From contig UFRQ01000003.1 in the NCBI GenBank assembly GCA_900444965.1, forward strand, positions 1,674,001 to 1,738,000: 64,000 bases of DNA, given 5' to 3'. Positions 1-8,475 of this stretch are shown piece by piece (positions within the stretch are counted from its first letter, which is position 1; each line of letters begins with the position of its first letter). The position numbers were made by a program, and so were the translations under genes. This DNA is from [Actinobacillus] rossii (GTDB lineage Bacteria; Pseudomonadota; Gammaproteobacteria; Enterobacterales; Pasteurellaceae). The notes below the pieces were generated by a model. It did no database searches. It saw only the letters and a list, made by a program, of their open reading frames with translations, and was not told the DNA's origin.

Positions 1-2336
1 AAGTGACGCAAAAAGTTGAAAAAGATGCACTTACAGGTAAGGAAACAATTAGTTATACATACGGAACAAAAGATGATGTGTCATTTAACAGTGTTCAAAT
101 CGGTGGTGTAACTAAAGATGGTAAAGTAGAAAACCCAATCACAATCAATTCTAAAGTTGATGGCGATAAAGTAGTTAATACTATTAGTAACTTAACTACG
201 ACTTTACCAGATCCAAGTACAGTGAATGATGGTAAGTCAGGTACAGCACCAAGTAATCCTGTGACAACTAATGCAGCGACTTTAGGTGATGTATTAAATG
301 CGGGTTGGAATTTACAAGGTAACGGTGAAGCAAAAGATTTTGTGAAACCTTATGATACAGTGAATTTTGCAAATGGTGCGGGTACAACTGCAGTTGTAAC
401 ATCTGATGGTACAGTAAGTAAAGTGACTTATGATGTAGCTGTAGATAATAAAACAACTGAAATTACTTACACTAATGCAGCAGGCGATACGCTTTATAAA
501 CAAGCAGATGATACATATAACACTAAACGTGATGGTTCGGGCAATACTGTCGCAGAAGACCAAATTACGGGTAGTCGAGTATCTGCGATCTTACCAAAAA
601 CAAGCGTAAATGGTGATGAAGTAACAGGCCCTGTAAATATCGTTAATGGTGATACTACTACAGTAACAAATACAGCTAATGGTATTAAAGTTGAAGTAAA
701 TACTGGTGAAATTAAACCTGAAGATAATGGTACTGTTACAGGTCCAAGAGCTAGTGCAATTGATGCATTAAAAACAGCTCAAGATGAACTGGCAGCGCTT
801 CCTAAAAACGCAACTGAAGAACAGAAAAAAGCTGCTCAAGATAAAATCAAGGCAGCACAAGATGCAGTTGAAAAAGCAGGTAACCAAGTAGCGACAGCAC
901 AAAATGTGGCTGATGCAATCAATGGTTCTGGTTGGACTGCAGCGGTTGACAAAACAGGTACGGGTGAATCTACTGATAAAGGTGGCGATAGCTTAGTGAA
1001 TCCGGGTGATACAGTGAAATTCATCGCAGGTGATAATATGAATATCACTAAAGATGGCTTGAATTACACTATCGCAACGAAGAAAGATGTGAAATTCGAC
1101 ACTGTTGCTGCAGATAAAGGCTTGACTATTGGCTCAGGTGACAATGCAGTAAATATGACACCAACGACAACAACGGTAGCGAATGGTGAAACTAAACCAG
1201 CAGTAAATATGAACGGTGCAACCTTAACTAACATCAGTTCTAATTTACCGAATACCACAAGTGTAGGTGACAAACCGACAACAAACGCACCGATTACGGC
1301 GCAAGAAGCTCAAGATTTAGCGAATAAATCAGGTAGCAACGCAGCGACTTTAGGTGATGTATTAAATGCGGGTTGGAATTTACAAGGTAACGGCGTAGCG
1401 AAAGACTTCGTGAAACCTTACGATACGGTGAACTTCGTGAACGGTGCAGGTACAACAGCTGAAGTGACTTCTAACGGTCAAGTAAGCAATGTGACTTACA
1501 ATGTGGCAGTGGATGACACAACAACTGAAATTACTTACACTGATGCGAAAGGCAACACACTTTACAAACAAGCAGACGGTACTTACAACACTGCTCGTGA
1601 CGGTAAAGGCACAACAGTGAAAGCAGGTGATGTAACAGGTAGCCGTGTATCAGCGAAAACTTCTCCATTAACCAATAATGCAGATGGTACTGTGAATACA
1701 CCGGCAAATCCTAATTCTCTTGCAACAGCAGGTGATGTAGCGAATGCTATCAACAACTCTGGCTTTACGTTGACAACATCAGCGTCTAAAGGCGAAGTTG
1801 AAGGCACAAGCAACTACAAAGTGAACCCAGGCAAAACGGTTACCGTTGATGCAGGTAAAAACATCAAAGTTACCCAAAAAGACGGTGTAGTGTCTGTCGC
1901 AACGAAAGACAATGTTGAATTCAGCAGCGTGAAAACGAATAAGATTGAAGCAGGTTCTGTCACTATTGACCAAAATGGTATTGATGCAGGTGGTAAGAAA
2001 ATTACCAACGTAGCGAGAGGTACAAAGGGTACTGATGCCGTAAATCTAAATCAGTTGAAAGAAGTTGCTGGAGATATCCACAATAAAATTAACCGTAACA
2101 ACAAAGACTTACGTGCGGGTATCGCCGGTGCGAATGCGGCAGCAGGTTTACCACAAGTTTATACACCGGGTAGATCAATGGTAGCAGCATCAGTGGGTGC
2201 ATTCAAAGGTCAATCAGCCTTGGCAGTGGGTTACTCACGTGCATCTGACAACGGCAAACTTATCTTGAAACTTCAAGGTAACGCAAACAGCCGTGGCGAT
2301 GTCGGTGGTTCTGTGGGTATGGGTTACCAATGGTAA
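1..2336 (+). CDS. Trimeric autotransporter adhesin, 3' part (5' end outside window)
   Basis: Surface adhesin of the YadA/Hia/Hsf type (type Vc secretion). The visible 777 codons are passenger stalk plus membrane anchor. The last ~95 residues have a short coiled coil (NLNQLKEV, then INRNNKDLRAGIAG) and four-stranded anchor, ending in GMGYQW, the usual aromatic C-terminus of a trimeric outer-membrane barrel. The stalk has two long homologous modules, at about 273-600 and 1341-1665, each opening AATLGDVLNAGWNLQGNG, and an alanine/lysine-rich coiled coil near 760-900. The frame is open to the left edge and no signal peptide is visible, so the GTG at base 3 is not the start. No uptake signal lies inside it, unlike most neighbours. 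Family assignment is firm; binding target unknown. Confidence 0.9.
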   Translation, partial: VTQKVEKDALTGKETISYTYGTKDDVSFNSVQIGGVTKDGKVENPITINSKVDGDKVVNTISNLTTTLPDPSTVNDGKSGTAPSNPVTTNAATLGDVLNAGWNLQGNGEAKDFVKPYDTVNFANGAGTTAVVTSDGTVSKVTYDVAVDNKTTEITYTNAAGDTLYKQADDTYNTKRDGSGNTVAEDQITGSRVSAILPKTSVNGDEVTGPVNIVNGDTTTVTNTANGIKVEVNTGEIKPEDNGTVTGPRASAIDALKTAQDELAALPKNATEEQKKAAQDKIKAAQDAVEKAGNQVATAQNVADAINGSGWTAAVDKTGTGESTDKGGDSLVNPGDTVKFIAGDNMNITKDGLNYTIATKKDVKFDTVAADKGLTIGSGDNAVNMTPTTTTVANGETKPAVNMNGATLTNISSNLPNTTSVGDKPTTNAPITAQEAQDLANKSGSNAATLGDVLNAGWNLQGNGVAKDFVKPYDTVNFVNGAGTTAEVTSNGQVSNVTYNVAVDDTTTEITYTDAKGNTLYKQADGTYNTARDGKGTTVKAGDVTGSRVSAKTSPLTNNADGTVNTPANPNSLATAGDVANAINNSGFTLTTSASKGEVEGTSNYKVNPGKTVTVDAGKNIKVTQKDGVVSVATKDNVEFSSVKTNKIEAGSVTIDQNGIDAGGKKITNVARGTKGTDAVNLNQLKEVAGDIHNKINRNNKDLRAGIAGANAAAGLPQVYTPGRSMVAASVGAFKGQSALAVGYSRASDNGKLILKLQGNANSRGDVGGSVGMGYQW

Positions 2337-2355
2337 TTTAATCTAATGTTAAACT

Positions 2356-2387
2356 AAAAGTGCGGTGAATTTCACCGCACTTTTTTT
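2356..2387 (+). terminator. Rho-independent terminator made from a facing uptake-signal pair
   Basis: A 13-bp perfect stem (AAAAGTGCGGTGA with its complement) and 3-nt loop is followed by seven T. It lies just after the adhesin stop codon. Both arms contain the uptake signal AAGTGCGGT. Confidence 0.85.
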
Positions 2388-2537
2388 ATGTTTGTGTAGA
2401 AACGGTGAAAATCTATCAATGACTATAATTAAAATTCACACTTGAGTGACACATTTTTATCAGATTATGTGCCGTAAAACTCCGCCCTTCAGGGCGGAGA
2501 TATAAGGCACAAACGGCGTAAGCCGTTTCAAACCTAA

Positions 2538-2954
2538 CTAATCAGGTGTTTGTTGTTGCTCAATGTATTGGCGAATAATGGAAATCGGTGCACCGCCGCA
2601 ACTCCCCGCAAAATAAGATGGAGACCACAGCTGATTACCCCAAAGTTTTTTGCGGATGTTCGGGTAGTTTTTCTTCCTAATCATTCGGCTTGATACACCT
2701 TTTAAACTGTTTACAAGTGTAGATACAGCCACTTTCGGCGGATATTCCACAAGTAAATGAACATGATCGTCTTCGCCGTCAAATTCAACTAATTTTGCTT
2801 TAAAATCATTGCAGACACTTTCAAAAATCAATTTGAGTTCGTCTAAAATGGCTTTCGTAAAAACATCACGGCGATATTTTGTTATAAAGACTAAGTGAAC
2901 GTGCATATTAAAAACGCAATGTCTACCATGTCTAATTTCAGTTTCTTTTTGCAT
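2538..2954 (-). CDS. tnpA: IS200/IS605 family transposase TnpA (Y1 HUH)
   Basis: Single-strand DNA transposase of about 138 residues, the usual length. It shows the HUH metal-binding motif (H64-V-H66 in DDHVHLLVEY) and a C-terminal tyrosine (Y130 in IIRQYIEQ) suited to be the catalytic nucleophile. The N-terminal RHCVFNMHVHLVFITKYRR matches the family's first beta strand. I start it at the ATG at 2954 rather than an upstream in-frame ATG at 2981, because the family begins just before this strand. It acts on the left- and right-end hairpins of the element in which it sits and is divergent to tnpB. No frameshift or stop is seen. Confidence 0.9.
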   Translation of the reverse strand: MQKETEIRHGRHCVFNMHVHLVFITKYRRDVFTKAILDELKLIFESVCNDFKAKLVEFDGEDDHVHLLVEYPPKVAVSTLVNSLKGVSSRMIRKKNYPNIRKKLWGNQLWSPSYFAGSCGGAPISIIRQYIEQQQTPD

Positions 2955-2999
2955 AGACCAAGTGTAAAATGTTGAAAACATACATTCTAAACCTTGTCA

Positions 3000-4136
3000 A
3001 TGCAACTACGCAAAGCCTTTAAGTTCGAGATAATGCCAAATGGTAGCCAAATCCGCAGAATTAAACAGTTCTGTGGTTGTTCTCGTTTTGTGTTCAATCG
3101 GGCGTTGGTTTGGCAAAATGAACAATACGAGCAAGATAACAGCTTTAAGTTCAGTTACACCAAAATCGCCAACTTGCTTCCACAATGGAAAAAAGAATTA
3201 GTTTGGTTAAAAGAATGCCATTCTCAAGTACTTCAACAGTCTTTAAAAGACCTAGAGAGTGCGTTTAGAAATTTCTTTCAACAGCGAGCAGACTTCCCAA
3301 AATTTAAGAAAAAAGGTTTAAAAGAGAGTTTTCGTTTTCCACAAGGTTGCAAATTAGAGCAACAAAATAACCGCTTGTATCTACCAAAGATTGGGTGGGT
3401 TCGCTATCGCAACAGCCGAGATATCGTTGGTGAAATCAAAAATGTTACCGTCAGCCAAAAGTGCGGTCACTTTTTTGTCAGTATTCAAACTGAATTTGAG
3501 TACGAAATCCCGACACATAAAGGCGGTGAAATCGGTATTGATATGGGCGTTGCACGTTTTGCTACGCTTTCAAACGGTGAATTTTTTGAGCCATTAAACG
3601 CCTTTAAAACCTACAAAGGCAAATTGGCAAAACTGCAACGTCAACTTAAAAACAAGGTTAAATTTAGTCAAAACTGGCAGAAATTAAAGGCGAAAATCGC
3701 CAAACTGCACCATAAAATTGCCAATTGTCGTAAAGATTTCTTGCATCAGACTTCAAGCAAAATTAGCAAAAACCACGCCATGATCTATATTGAAGATTTG
3801 CAGGTGTCAAATATGTCAAAATCAGCCAAAGGTACGGTGGAAACACCTGGAAAAAATGTTGCTGCAAAATCAGGCTTGAACCAAGCGATATTAGATCAAT
3901 CTTGGTTTGAGTTTCGCCGTCAGTTGGATTACAAAACGCAATGGACAGGTGGGTTTTTAGTGGCAGTGCCACCGCAAAATACCAGCCGAACTTGCCCTTG
4001 TTGTGGTCATGTAGCAAAAGAAAATCGCCAAACACAGGCTAATTTTGAGTGTGTAGAATGTGGCTACACAGAAAATGCTGATGTGGTTGGAGCGTTAAAT
4101 GTATTGGGGCGTGGGCGAGCTATCGTCCACGCGTAA
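3000..4136 (+). CDS. tnpB: TnpB, RNA-guided endonuclease of IS605 element
   Basis: TnpB proteins are compact RNA-guided nucleases, ancestral to Cas12, that cut the empty donor site and help the element persist. This 378-residue copy has all RuvC residues: D181 in IGIDMGVARF, E265 in IYIEDLQ and D361 in ENADVVGALN. A four-cysteine zinc finger (CPCCG, then CVECG) lies between the last two. The N-terminus (QLRKAFKFEIMPN) is the normal helix-turn-helix/wedge start. ATG at 3000 is preferred over the TTG at 2994. A perfect uptake signal lies within the gene at 3459-3467. The 3' flank carries the probable guide RNA. Length and motifs suggest an active nuclease. Confidence 0.9.
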   Translation: MQLRKAFKFEIMPNGSQIRRIKQFCGCSRFVFNRALVWQNEQYEQDNSFKFSYTKIANLLPQWKKELVWLKECHSQVLQQSLKDLESAFRNFFQQRADFPKFKKKGLKESFRFPQGCKLEQQNNRLYLPKIGWVRYRNSRDIVGEIKNVTVSQKCGHFFVSIQTEFEYEIPTHKGGEIGIDMGVARFATLSNGEFFEPLNAFKTYKGKLAKLQRQLKNKVKFSQNWQKLKAKIAKLHHKIANCRKDFLHQTSSKISKNHAMIYIEDLQVSNMSKSAKGTVETPGKNVAAKSGLNQAILDQSWFEFRRQLDYKTQWTGGFLVAVPPQNTSRTCPCCGHVAKENRQTQANFECVECGYTENADVVGALNVLGRGRAIVHA

Positions 4137-4290
4137 TAAAATATCAGGGCAGGACATGTCCGTAGAGCTTGTGAAGTGAACTTCATTAGAAGTCAGCAAC
4201 AAGAACCCACCGAGAGTAGCTCATTGCTTGCAATGGGCACTAGTAGGAATCCCCGTCCTTTAGGGCGGGGAGGATGTCAAAATTAACATT
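4137..4290 (+). ncRNA. Probable TnpB guide RNA (omega/reRNA) and right-end hairpin
   Basis: The 130 bases after tnpB have no open frame but are rich in short pairings. They end in the element's right hairpin (4251-4270). In studied IS605 elements the guide RNA is read from the 3' end of tnpB through the right end, with about 16 flanking bases as guide. By that model the guide would begin just after GATGTCAA (4273-4280). The stretch also contains AGCTCATTGCTTGCAATGGG, able to form a small hairpin. Assignment rests on position and family knowledge, not covariance. Confidence 0.5.
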
Positions 4291-4337
4291 AACTTTTGGA
4301 TAGAAAGATAAAATATGGAACAGGAATATAAAGGAGT

Positions 4338-4508
4338 ATGCCACAGTTAAAGGAAGAAGTAAGCATAGTAGAACAAAGAACAACTATCATGATTCCCGTG
4401 AATGTTTACAAAGCTGCTAAAAAGTATGCTTTACTCAATGATATTAAACTTAAAGAGTATTTTAATAATTTACTTACTCAAGATTTACAAGATAAAGGTA
4501 TGCTATAA
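4338..4508 (+). CDS. Small protein, possible ribbon-helix-helix type, upstream of Fic
   Basis: A 56-codon frame beginning MPQLKEEVSI and ending DLQDKGML. It is preceded by AAAGGAG only one base before the ATG, which is unusually close. The middle (TTIMIPVNVYKAAKKYALLND) resembles a short beta strand and two helices, as in ribbon-helix-helix or small antitoxin-like proteins, but I do not recognise a family. It lies 96 bp upstream of the Fic gene on the same strand. It lacks the (S/T)xxxE(G/N) motif of class I Fic antitoxins, so it is not an obvious VbhA-like partner. Function unknown; may be part of the plasmid remnant. Confidence 0.5.
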   Translation: MPQLKEEVSIVEQRTTIMIPVNVYKAAKKYALLNDIKLKEYFNNLLTQDLQDKGML

Positions 4509-4604
4509 AAATATTTAAGTATAGAAAATATTTTTAACATATACACAATAAAATTTTACATAAAAGCATTTATGAATAAATATGTTTTTATGCAAGGAGT
4601 ATAA

Positions 4605-5447
4605 ATGACTACAGTAGATGAGTTGAAAAAAATATTGGATTCAAAGCGCCCACTTGATCCTGTTACAGCAAAATCCTTACAAGATGATTTTATGTTGCGT
4701 TATAACCAAGCGTCTAATGCGATTGAAGGCAACCAGCTCACTTTAATTGAAACCCGGGTATTACTGGAAAATGGGATTACGGCCAAGGGGAAACCGTTTA
4801 AAGATCACCTGGATGTAATCAACCACAGGGAAGCCATTAATTACCTATTGGATATAGTGAAAGAGAAAGAATCACTATCCGAACGCCATATTAAAGAATT
4901 TAATGCGTTGTTACTGAAAGGCACAGAGAAAGAAATTTATGCCGGCAAATACCGCAGTGTACCGGTAACGATTCAAGGTGCGGAGCATATTCCCCCACAG
5001 CCTTATTTGTTACAAAACGCCATGGAACGATTGATTGAACAAAATCGCCTGGATAAAGAAAACCAAACGCCGGCGCTTGAGCGAATTGCGAAACTCCATG
5101 CGGATTTTGTCGGGATTCATCCTTTCGTTGATGGCAACGGTCGCACCGGGCGTTTAATTATGAATCTTGAACTGATGAATGCCGGATACAGTATCGCCAT
5201 TATTGAGCCTACGGATAGGGAAAACTATTACAACGCGCTAGCAAACGCAGATAAGGGCGATTATCAAGCCATTACCCGGTTACTCAAAGATTCCGTACAA
5301 CGTTCGATAGAACGTGAATTACAGGTAATCTATCCGCAGTGGCAAAAGGATTATCCTAAACTTGCCTATGAAGTTGCGAAAAAAAAGGAAATAGCCGAAA
5401 AAAAGCCTGAAATTTCCTTAAATAAGGAACAGGAGAGAACACTATGA
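4605..5447 (+). CDS. Class II Fic family protein (probable AMP-transferase)
   Basis: Fic enzymes transfer AMP, or another nucleotide part, to a hydroxyl of a target protein. The 280-residue product has the full active-site motif HPFVDGNGRTGR at residues 172-183, with catalytic His and the anion-binding GNGR. Residues 37-43 (SNAIEGN) fit the inhibitory (S/T)xxxE(G/N) motif, placed N-terminal to the Fic core. That makes it a class II, self-inhibited Fic. A good AAGGAG lies 5 bases before the ATG at 4605. The C-terminus is lysine/glutamate-rich. It sits between an IS element and a plasmid-initiator remnant, so transfer is likely. Target unknown. Confidence 0.85.
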   Translation: MTTVDELKKILDSKRPLDPVTAKSLQDDFMLRYNQASNAIEGNQLTLIETRVLLENGITAKGKPFKDHLDVINHREAINYLLDIVKEKESLSERHIKEFNALLLKGTEKEIYAGKYRSVPVTIQGAEHIPPQPYLLQNAMERLIEQNRLDKENQTPALERIAKLHADFVGIHPFVDGNGRTGRLIMNLELMNAGYSIAIIEPTDRENYYNALANADKGDYQAITRLLKDSVQRSIERELQVIYPQWQKDYPKLAYEVAKKKEIAEKKPEISLNKEQERTL

Positions 5448-5463
5448 GTTATTATCTTTGCAA

Positions 5464-5583
5464 TTATAGGGATGATTTTTTGAGTTTTGCAACTGCATAA
5501 GAAATCAATCGTGTTTCTTGCTCGGTTAAGTCATAACGACTAACAACTAAGTCATTGGATTTATAAATGATTAGTTCTGACAT
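5464..5583 (-). pseudogene. N-terminal stub of a plasmid Rep_3 replication initiator
   Basis: Thirty-nine codons from a minus-strand ATG with a good Shine-Dalgarno (AAGGAG, 6 bases upstream) read MSELIIYKSNDLVVSRYDLT, then EQETRLISYAVAKL, then stop. The pattern (LVxSRYDLTxQETRLxxYAxAxL) is the conserved first helix pair of Rep_3/RepB initiators, which are normally about 300 residues or more. The rest is missing and the tail KKSSL is unrelated. Direct repeats typical of an iteron origin lie just upstream. I call this a truncated plasmid initiator; it cannot start replication. Recognition is from family memory, moderately sure. Confidence 0.6.
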
Positions 5584-5604
5584 TTTCCACTCCTTTTTAT
5601 AAAA

Positions 5605-5667
5605 GGTATCACTCACACAAATAATGACACCACCTTTAAAAAGTATCATCAATAAAAAAAATGACAC
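5605..5667. repeat. Two degenerate 26-bp iteron-like direct repeats
   Basis: Copies at 5605-5630 and 5642-5667 share the frame (A/G)GTATCA-N13-AATGACAC and agree at 19 of 26 positions, with starts 37 bp apart. They lie directly upstream of the Rep_3 stub, where plasmid iterons are found. The rest of 5668-5862 is AT-rich and shows no other gene. Confidence 0.45.
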
Positions 5668-5862
5668 TTTTATTTGATATCAATGAAAATAGAGTTAGAT
5701 AAAACGACGAAATAACAATTTGTTTGCGGTTTATATTAGAACAATGAGCTTATTGAATTGCTAATAAAATGATAAATTTTGAGTTCATTCCTTGTATCGG
5801 GCTATTTTTAGTTTATAATTTTATACAGATTTTTTGAGCTACTGTTAAGTATAAACAATAGA

Positions 5863-6996
5863 ATGAGAACAGAATTACAAATTTCTCCGAAAATTATTCA
5901 TTGGATTGCAGACTTGGAACATATTGAACCCCAAGTTCTGGCAGATGAGCTCGCACCTAAAAAAGTAGACGATTTTTTAAAGGGTATTTTAACTAAAACA
6001 ATTGCAAGTAAGCTTGCGAAAAGAGCCAATATCCCTTTTGGTTATCTTTTTTTGCCAACACCACCAAAGAAACAGCAGTTATGTATACCAGATTTACGAC
6101 AAGTAATAGGTGCAGAACCACTTAGCCAAGATTTCTTTTCTGTGCTGCAAGATATTGAATACAAACAAACTTGGTTCAAAGACTATTTGATAGAACAAGG
6201 TCATGAAACTTTACCATTCGTTGGGAAATTTCCATTCCATGCAGGATTAAATCCTGATAATGTGGCTAAGGATATTTTAAATACTTTGGGAATAAATGAT
6301 TTACTTACACGAATTAAAAAATTAAAAAGAGATGATTACTTCAAATTTTTGAGTAATGAGTTTGAACGTATTGGAATTTTAGTTTTTAAAAATGGAGTTG
6401 TTAAACATAATAATAGCAAAATATTAAATGTTAATGAATTTCGTGGTTTCGCATTAGTAGATCATATTGCACCGGTTGTATTTATTAATGGTGCTGATTA
6501 TCCTGCAGCTCAATTATTTACACTTATCCATGAAGTTGCTCATATTTGGATTGGAAAATCAGGTGTTTCTTCTTGGAATCAAGAACAAGCTATTGAATCT
6601 TTTTGTAATAAAGTGGCAGCAGAATTTTTAATGCCTAGCCTTAAATTTTGTCAATTTTGGGAAACAAGCAATATAGAACAAAGTCTAGAAACTTTAGTTG
6701 CTCTATTTAAAGTGAGTCGCTTAGCGGTCATCATTAAGGCGGTGACTTTGGATTTATTGACTCAAGATGAAATAGCTAAAGAACGGGATAAATTAAAAAA
6801 TCTAGGGAAGTTCCATAATAATGGTGGTGACTTTCATAATACAGTGAGAGTAAGAGAGAGTCATAGATTTAGTCATACAGTAATTAACCAAGCAATTAGT
6901 CAACATATTCCCCTAAGAGAAGCTGGAAAATTATTGAATATCAAAGCTGATACTTTAATGGCTATTTATCGAAAACAACAGGGGAAAGCTGAATGA
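5863..6996 (+). CDS. XRE-like/ImmA-IrrE family metallo-endopeptidase
   Basis: A 377-residue protein with an N-terminal helical DNA-binding-like region (about residues 10-65) and a zinc-peptidase motif HEVAH (H223, E224, H227), the hallmark of ImmA/IrrE (COG2856) proteins. ImmA cleaves a phage or element repressor and IrrE/DdrO works likewise; here the substrate is unknown. The C-terminal ~75 residues add a second helical domain. The stop overlaps the start of the next gene (ATGA), so the two are translated together. Pairs of this peptidase with DUF4411 proteins recur in bacteria and are thought to be toxin-antitoxin-like. Shine-Dalgarno is weak. Confidence 0.8.
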   Translation: MRTELQISPKIIHWIADLEHIEPQVLADELAPKKVDDFLKGILTKTIASKLAKRANIPFGYLFLPTPPKKQQLCIPDLRQVIGAEPLSQDFFSVLQDIEYKQTWFKDYLIEQGHETLPFVGKFPFHAGLNPDNVAKDILNTLGINDLLTRIKKLKRDDYFKFLSNEFERIGILVFKNGVVKHNNSKILNVNEFRGFALVDHIAPVVFINGADYPAAQLFTLIHEVAHIWIGKSGVSSWNQEQAIESFCNKVAAEFLMPSLKFCQFWETSNIEQSLETLVALFKVSRLAVIIKAVTLDLLTQDEIAKERDKLKNLGKFHNNGGDFHNTVRVRESHRFSHTVINQAISQHIPLREAGKLLNIKADTLMAIYRKQQGKAE

Positions 6997-7501
6997 AACG
7001 TTATTTAATTGATGCCAATATTTTCATTACCGCAAAAAATACGTTTTACCAGTTTGGATTTGCTCAATGTTTTTGGGATTTACTTATCGAACTTCATAAA
7101 AAAGGAATTGTGTACAGTATAAATGCAGTCAAACATGAGCTTTTAATTCAATCGGATGAATTAAAGGATTGGATAAAAAAGTTACCAGATGATTTTTTTG
7201 AAGATCATTTTTTATCATTGGATAGTTATGCCAAATTAATGGTATATGGACAAATTTGGTTGATTCGAAGAAAGTGACACAAAAAGCATTTGATGATTTT
7301 GCAGATGAAAAAAGTGCTGATGCTTGGATTATTGCCCATGCGATGACTCATGATTGTATTGTTGTGACACAAGAAAAATATAATCCAGATGCTAAAAAGA
7401 GAATTATGATTCCGAATGTGGCAAAAGATCAAGGTATAGAAACCGTTACGTTATTTGAATTTATGGAAAAATATGCAGGGCATAATTTTTCTATTAAATA
7501 G
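6993..7501 (+). pseudogene. DUF4411 (PIN-like) protein, broken by a frameshift
   Basis: The first part (6993-7277) begins MKRYLIDANIFITAKNTFY, a PIN-like first strand with the metal-binding Asp, and runs to KLMVYGQ before going out of frame. The rest continues in another frame from about 7256 (VDSKKVTQKAFDDFADEKSADAW, ending at 7501) with ADAWIIAHA and VVTQEKYNPDAKK, also typical of DUF4411. Together they make the usual ~168-residue protein. The shift lies at about 7245-7258 and fits loss of one base or gain of two. If real, the putative nuclease is inactive while its peptidase partner stays intact. A sequencing error at a T/G run is the alternative. Confidence 0.75.
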
Positions 7502-7648
7502 ATTTAAATATTATTTCAAAATCATATTTTGTGTAGTGGAAAAACGCTGATTAATCTTAATCTGAAATTGTTTTAACGTGGGCGCGAGCTGCAAGTTCAT
7601 CACTACGTTTTATGATATACAGTCGTCTTTTAGAGTTTTAAGGCAACA

Positions 7649-8443
7649 ATGAAAATTGCATTAGGCATTGAATATAACGGTAAAAATTATTTTGGTTGGC
7701 AGCGTCAAGAAAAAGTTTTGAGCGTGCAAGCTGAATTGGAAAAAGCCTTGTCCTTTGTCGCAAATGAAAAAATTGAAGTGTTTTGTGCAGGGCGAACAGA
7801 TAGTGGCGTTCATGGTACGGGGCAGGTCGTGCACTTTGAAACGAATGCTATTCGTCCGGAGAAAGCGTGGGCATTTGGCACTAATGCGAATTTGCCTGAT
7901 GATATTGCGGTGAAATGGGTTAAGTCTGTAGATGATGAATTTCATGCCCGTTTTTCTGCGACAGCACGCCGTTATCGTTATGTGATTTATGCCAATAAAT
8001 TACGTTCAGCTGTGTTGCCTTATGGGGTGACACATACACATTTGACACTCGATCATCAAAAAATGCATCAGGCTGGGCAGTTTTTATTGGGCGAGAACGA
8101 TTTTTCATCCTTTCGTGCAGCACAATGTCAATCGCATACGCCTTGGCGTAACGTTCATCATTTGCAAGTGACGCGTCACGGTGATTATCTTGTGGTGGAT
8201 ATTAAAGCCAATGCGTTTGTACATCATATGGTGCGTAATATTGTGGGAAGCTTAATGGAGGTCGGGTGTGGTCGTCAGCCGGTAGAATGGATTAAATGGT
8301 TACTTGAACAAAAAGATCGTAAATTGGCAGCACCAACAGCAAAACCTGAAGGCTTATATTTGGTTCGCGTTGATTATCCTGAAAAATTTCAATTGCCACA
8401 AACGCCAATGGGGCCATTGTTTTTACCCGAACAATTAATATAA
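7649..8443 (+). CDS. truA: tRNA pseudouridine(38-40) synthase TruA
   Basis: Converts uridines 38, 39 and 40 in the anticodon stem-loop of many tRNAs to pseudouridine. The 264-residue product has the family's catalytic Asp (D51) in [10 protein letters not shown], the early motif [12 protein letters not shown] and the late [13 protein letters not shown]. Length is normal. Start ATG at 7649 with AAGGCAAC upstream. It is the first core gene after the accessory island, so the right border of foreign DNA lies between 7501 and 7649. Confidence 0.95.
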   Translation: MKIALGIEYNGKNYFGWQRQEKVLSVQAELEKALSFVANEKIEVFCAGRTDSGVHGTGQVVHFETNAIRPEKAWAFGTNANLPDDIAVKWVKSVDDEFHARFSATARRYRYVIYANKLRSAVLPYGVTHTHLTLDHQKMHQAGQFLLGENDFSSFRAAQCQSHTPWRNVHHLQVTRHGDYLVVDIKANAFVHHMVRNIVGSLMEVGCGRQPVEWIKWLLEQKDRKLAAPTAKPEGLYLVRVDYPEKFQLPQTPMGPLFLPEQLI

Positions 8444-8475
8444 GCAGTTGTCATTAAAAGCGTGATAACATAAAC

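Larger units (their letters stand above)
2480..4270. mobile_element. IS200/IS605-family insertion sequence (IS605-like, divergent tnpA/tnpB)
   Basis: The element carries a minus-strand Y1 transposase and a plus-strand TnpB with 45 bp between their start codons, as in IS608-type members. It has no terminal inverted repeats, as expected for the family. Instead it has subterminal hairpins: left end 2480-2499 (9-bp stem CTCCGCCCT) and right end 4251-4270 (9-bp stem CCCCGTCCT with one G-U pair). A second left hairpin lies at 2511-2528 (AAACGGC GTAA GCCGTTT). The coordinates given run hairpin to hairpin; the exact cleavage sites lie slightly outside and cannot be fixed here. Both genes look intact, so the copy may be active. 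Confidence 0.85.
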
